DNA of 64,000 bases, taken from assembly GCF_001406815.1 (NCBI RefSeq), contig NZ_CVRR01000005.1, positions 248,001-312,000 of the forward strand, in the 5' to 3' direction. The stretch's first letter is position 1. The number at the start of each line of letters is the position of its first letter. The translations under genes were made by a program, and so were the position numbers. The notes beneath the pieces are model-generated. The model ran no database searches. It saw nothing but the letters and a program-made list of their open reading frames with translations, and had not been told where the DNA came from. The DNA comes from Roseburia faecis. Its GTDB lineage: Bacteria > Bacillota > Clostridia > Lachnospirales > Lachnospiraceae. Of the stretch, positions 61,377-64,000 are shown piece by piece.

Positions 61377-62237
61377 CTAAGAAAACTCGTAGATATAGCG
61401 TTGTGTCCGGCTCCCGGAAACATCTGTATCCTCCAGATAGTAAAATCCCAGTTTCTGAAGAAGTGCCACAGAAGCCACATTCTTTTGATCCGTCAGGGCA
61501 TTGACTCTGGGAAAATCCAGTTCTTCCCGGGCAAATGCAAGAATTGCCTGACACACTTCCGTGGCCAGTCCCTGTCCCTGTCTGTCCGGATCGATCAGAT
61601 ATCCCAGTTCCAGTTCCACGGCATCCGGAAATTCCCGGTGCTCGAGTCCTGCCCTGCCGATCAGTTCCCCGGAAGCTTTATCAAAAACCAGCCACATCCC
61701 ATATCCATAGTATCCGTACATATTGGTAATATATGCCTGCTGATATTTTTTTTCTTTTTCCTTTGCAAACAATGGTTCAATAAATCCCGGAATCCTCTCT
61801 CCGTCTGCATCCAGACGCCATGTTACCCCTTCTTTCTGATACAGTTTTTCCAGGGCGGGAAGATCTTCCAGCGACAATTCCCGGATCACGCACCGTTTCG
61901 TGCGCGCAATCTCCCACGGCTGGCCATGGCATCTTTGAAAAATCCGCTCCAGAAATTCATCATCCACTTCCTCAAAACCTTCCATCACCATCCAGGCGCC
62001 CGCATAACTCTGTCCCGGAAATGCCGGATCTGCATAGGCAGCCACCGCCATATGCGCACGGACTGCCGCCTGAATCCCTGCATCTGTCGGCGTAATCAGG
62101 AGGACTTCCTCTGCATGAAGTTTCCACACAGCAAGCGCTTCTTCCGTTATGTTTTCCACCGGAAATGCCGGAAAGCCTGTGGACAATTGCAGAGGATTCC
62201 ATTCTTTCTGTTGATAGACCAGTGCCTTTAATTTCAT
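61377..62237 (-). CDS. GNAT family N-acetyltransferase
   Basis: A 286-residue protein. Residues 1-115 are a HAD-like or unknown segment (LLITPTDAGIQAAVRAHMAV), residues 120-285 a GNAT/RimJ-type acetyltransferase with acetyl-CoA loop ELGYLIDPDRQGQGLATEV and DQKNVASVALLQKLGF. The substrate is unknown; it could acetylate a protein N-terminus or a small molecule. The N-terminal part might instead bind a ligand. The ATG has only a weak ribosome site. It follows the cyclophilin gene terminator. Confidence 0.85.
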   Translation of the reverse strand: MKLKALVYQQKEWNPLQLSTGFPAFPVENITEEALAVWKLHAEEVLLITPTDAGIQAAVRAHMAVAAYADPAFPGQSYAGAWMVMEGFEEVDDEFLERIFQRCHGQPWEIARTKRCVIRELSLEDLPALEKLYQKEGVTWRLDADGERIPGFIEPLFAKEKEKKYQQAYITNMYGYYGYGMWLVFDKASGELIGRAGLEHREFPDAVELELGYLIDPDRQGQGLATEVCQAILAFAREELDFPRVNALTDQKNVASVALLQKLGFYYLEDTDVSGSRTQRYIYEFS

Positions 62238-62243
62238 CCTGTC

Positions 62244-62273
62244 AAAAAAAGGCAGACTCTTTCGAATCTGCCT
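62244..62273 (-). terminator. terminator of the cyclophilin gene
   Basis: Stem aggcaga / tctgcct with inner T-C/G-A pairs and, on the minus strand, a long TTTTTTT after it. Confidence 0.92.
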
Positions 62274-62287
62274 CTCCTTTCTAAATA

Positions 62288-62806
62288 TTACACGGTTTCC
62301 GGTTCCGGATATTCTTCCCCGAAGGTATCCACAACAACTGTTTTCATCACCTGATCTTCCAGCGGACGATCACTGTAATCGGTAGCGGTCTCTGCAATGG
62401 CATCTACCACATCCTGTCCCTCGATAATCTTGCCGAACGCTGCATATGCGCCATCCAGATGCGGAGCGTCTTTGTGCATGATAAAGAACTGGCTTCCTGC
62501 GGAATCCGGCATCATGGAACGTGCCATGGAAAGCACGCCTGCGGTGTGGCGCAGATCATTTTTGACACCATTCTGTGCAAATTCTCCCTTGATTCCATAT
62601 CCAGGGCCGCCCATACCGGTTCCTTGCGGATCTCCTCCCTGAATCATGAATCCTTTGATGACACGGTGGAAAATCAGTCCGTCATAAAATCCCTTTTTTA
62701 CCAGACTGATAAAGTTATTTACAGTATTTGGTGCAACTTCCGGATACAGCTCTGCCTTCATCACTTTGCCGTCCGCCATTGTAAATGTAACTACTGGATT
62801 TGCCAT
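62288..62806 (-). CDS. peptidyl-prolyl cis-trans isomerase (cyclophilin type)
   Basis: A 172-residue cytosolic cyclophilin. Motifs FHRVIKGFMIQGGDPQGTG, the catalytic Arg in FHRV, then GVLSMARS and SAGSQFFIMHKDAPHLDG, and AFGKIIEGQDVVDAIAE. It accelerates folding at proline peptide bonds. No signal peptide or lipobox. Ribosome site agaggaacaaatatt. Confidence 0.94.
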   Translation of the reverse strand: MANPVVTFTMADGKVMKAELYPEVAPNTVNNFISLVKKGFYDGLIFHRVIKGFMIQGGDPQGTGMGGPGYGIKGEFAQNGVKNDLRHTAGVLSMARSMMPDSAGSQFFIMHKDAPHLDGAYAAFGKIIEGQDVVDAIAETATDYSDRPLEDQVMKTVVVDTFGEEYPEPETV

Positions 62807-62841
62807 AATATTTGTTCCTCTTCTTTCTTATATAAATTTAT

Positions 62842-64000
62842 TTATTCTTTGGTCAGTGCCTCAACAACTTTTGGAAATTCCATAAAATGAGAAGCCTTAA
62901 CCAGTACGGTATCTCCTTCTTTTACATATGCCAGAAGTTCTTCCGTCATCTCTTCACGGGTTTTCTTATAATGTACCTCACACTCTGGATTTGCTTTTGC
63001 CTCGCTGGCATATTCCTCCGCAAGTGTACCCGCACAGAACAATGCATCAATCCCGGAAGCGGCAACTGCCTTTCCGATACTTCTGTGAAGTTCCTTTTCC
63101 TCTGCTCCAAGTTCGCCCATATCGCCAAGCACCGCAATCCGTCTGCCCGACGTATGTGCCAGCACATCGATAGATGCTTTCATGGATACCGGATTTGCAT
63201 TGTAACAGTCATCGATCACGGTCATTCCCTTTACATGCAGCAGATTGGTGCGCCCGGCAATGGTCTGCACAGATGCAATGCCCTGTGCAATCTCCCGGAT
63301 GGAAAGTCCCAGCTGCAGTCCGACCGCAGTTCCTGCCAGCGCATTGTATACATTATGTTCACCCGGAATCGGAATCTTCGCATCGAAATCGCCCTGTGGC
63401 GTATGGATCTTTGCACACATTCCTTCGAGTCCATGATTTTCAATGTCTGTCGCATAAATATCTTTTTTGATATCAAATGCGGAATCCGCCCCCACTCCAT
63501 AAAAAATTACCGGTTTTCCGTTTACCTCTTTTTTCGTGGAAAGCTTATCATCATCTCCATTTAAAATTACGGTTCCATCGACCTGCAGATGGTCAAACAT
63601 TTCTGTCTTTGCCTGCAGAATTCCGTCTCTTGTACCAAGATTTTCCAGATGGCACAAACCAATATTTGTGATCACTCCGATATCCGGCCGTGCCATCGCT
63701 GCCAGACGGTGCATCTCTCCAAAATCGGAAATTCCCATTTCTAGTACCGCGACTTCGTGTTTTGCGCGAATCTTAAAAATAGTGAGCGGAAGTCCGATCT
63801 CATTGTTAAAGTTTCCCTCTGTCTTAAGCACTTTATACCGCTGTTCCAAAACGGAAGCTATCATTTCCTTGGTGCTTGTTTTTCCGACACTTCCCGTAAT
63901 TCCAACCACTTTACAGGATAACTGTGTCCGGTAAAAGGCTGCAATTTTTTTCATCGCTTCTGTTGTGGAACTTACCAGAATATAGGGTCCCGTCTCTTCC
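62842..64000 (-). CDS. murF: UDP-N-acetylmuramoyl-tripeptide-D-alanyl-D-alanine ligase, partial (5' end beyond window)
   Basis: The visible part begins in mid-protein and its N-terminal substrate domain lies past position 64000 on the minus strand; the reading frame continues to the edge (GPYILVSSTTEAMKKIAAF). The Mur ligase motifs are there: the ATP loop VGITGSVGKTSTKEM, the NNEIGLP stretch, ILNGDDDKL, and the C-terminal IDDCYNANPVSMKASID. It attaches D-Ala-D-Ala to the cell wall precursor. The ATG inside the window (63954) is not the true start. Confidence 0.93.
   Translation of the reverse strand, partial: EETGPYILVSSTTEAMKKIAAFYRTQLSCKVVGITGSVGKTSTKEMIASVLEQRYKVLKTEGNFNNEIGLPLTIFKIRAKHEVAVLEMGISDFGEMHRLAAMARPDIGVITNIGLCHLENLGTRDGILQAKTEMFDHLQVDGTVILNGDDDKLSTKKEVNGKPVIFYGVGADSAFDIKKDIYATDIENHGLEGMCAKIHTPQGDFDAKIPIPGEHNVYNALAGTAVGLQLGLSIREIAQGIASVQTIAGRTNLLHVKGMTVIDDCYNANPVSMKASIDVLAHTSGRRIAVLGDMGELGAEEKELHRSIGKAVAASGIDALFCAGTLAEEYASEAKANPECEVHYKKTREEMTEELLAYVKEGDTVLVKASHFMEFPKVVEALTKE

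Overview
The window comes from a Gram-positive, low-to-medium G+C anaerobe of the Clostridia, most likely the Lachnospiraceae. The evidence is small uncharacterised families typical of that group (DUF6465-like, DUF6106-like, DUF6512-like, C_GCAxxG, an HPr-like protein), tRNA genes without encoded CCA, strong TTGACA/TATAAT promoters and AGGAGG ribosome sites, HemZ, MutS2, YhaM, RlmD and oxygen-sensitive metabolism. I cannot name genus or species from sequence alone.

Layout. 0-7 kb: cytidylate kinase-like protein and Na+/H+ antiporter, glutamate racemase, a YvyF-like zinc-ribbon protein, a small membrane protein, a GH133 amylo-alpha-1,6-glucosidase, then tRNA-Phe and tRNA-Gly behind a consensus promoter. 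7-15.6 kb: an Ala/Lys-rich DUF6465-like protein, an HPr-like protein, a large exported protein ending in a degenerate C39-like domain, a GH31 alpha-glucosidase, an SH3b protein, a DUF3737 beta-helix protein and a polysaccharide deacetylase. 15.6-22.2 kb: a Y-family DNA polymerase with its small partner, a GH13 alpha-glucosidase divergent from an AraC regulator, an Nramp transporter with a DtxR/MntR-like palindrome, and a hemolysin III protein. 22.2-24.5 kb: a graveyard of fragments (frameshifted gene, serine-recombinase tail, XRE-like fragment, N-terminally cut VanZ protein).

24.5-43.5 kb is the centrepiece: a near-complete, single-strand gene set for a selenium-dependent molybdenum hydroxylase. 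It holds the enzyme subunits (Mo, 2Fe-2S and FAD proteins, the xanthine dehydrogenase type), selenium mobilisation (cysteine desulfurase of the EF2568 type, SelD, YedF, a DUF3343 Se/S-carrier-like protein), the maturation proteins YqeB, YqeC, MocA and a MOSC-XdhC fusion, molybdate uptake (ModABC), molybdopterin synthesis (MoaA, MoaC, MogA/MoaB type, a MoeA-like protein) and a purine permease driven by a clear promoter. Reading along the operon: purine enters, molybdate enters, the pterin is built and loaded with Mo, selenium is mobilised as selenophosphate, and the hydroxylase is matured. A SpoVT/AbrB-type regulator lies at its downstream end. Base usage differs from the flanks, and the fragments on the left suggest acquisition or rearrangement.

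43.5-64 kb is ordinary core chromosome: RlmD, YhaM, an HtrA-like protein lacking its catalytic residues, MutS2, an OmpR-type two-component system, AspS and HisS with a membrane protein, a C_GCAxxG protein, HemZ, a metallo-beta-lactamase-fold hydrolase, RelA/SpoT, a GNAT acetyltransferase, a cyclophilin and MurF, which runs off the right edge.

The selenium-molybdenum system itself is an already described type. The less familiar features are the permuted MOSC-XdhC fusion, the cysteine-rich tails on two molybdopterin-handling proteins, the pair of catalytically dead protease-like proteins, and the HPr-like protein with an altered phosphorylation loop.
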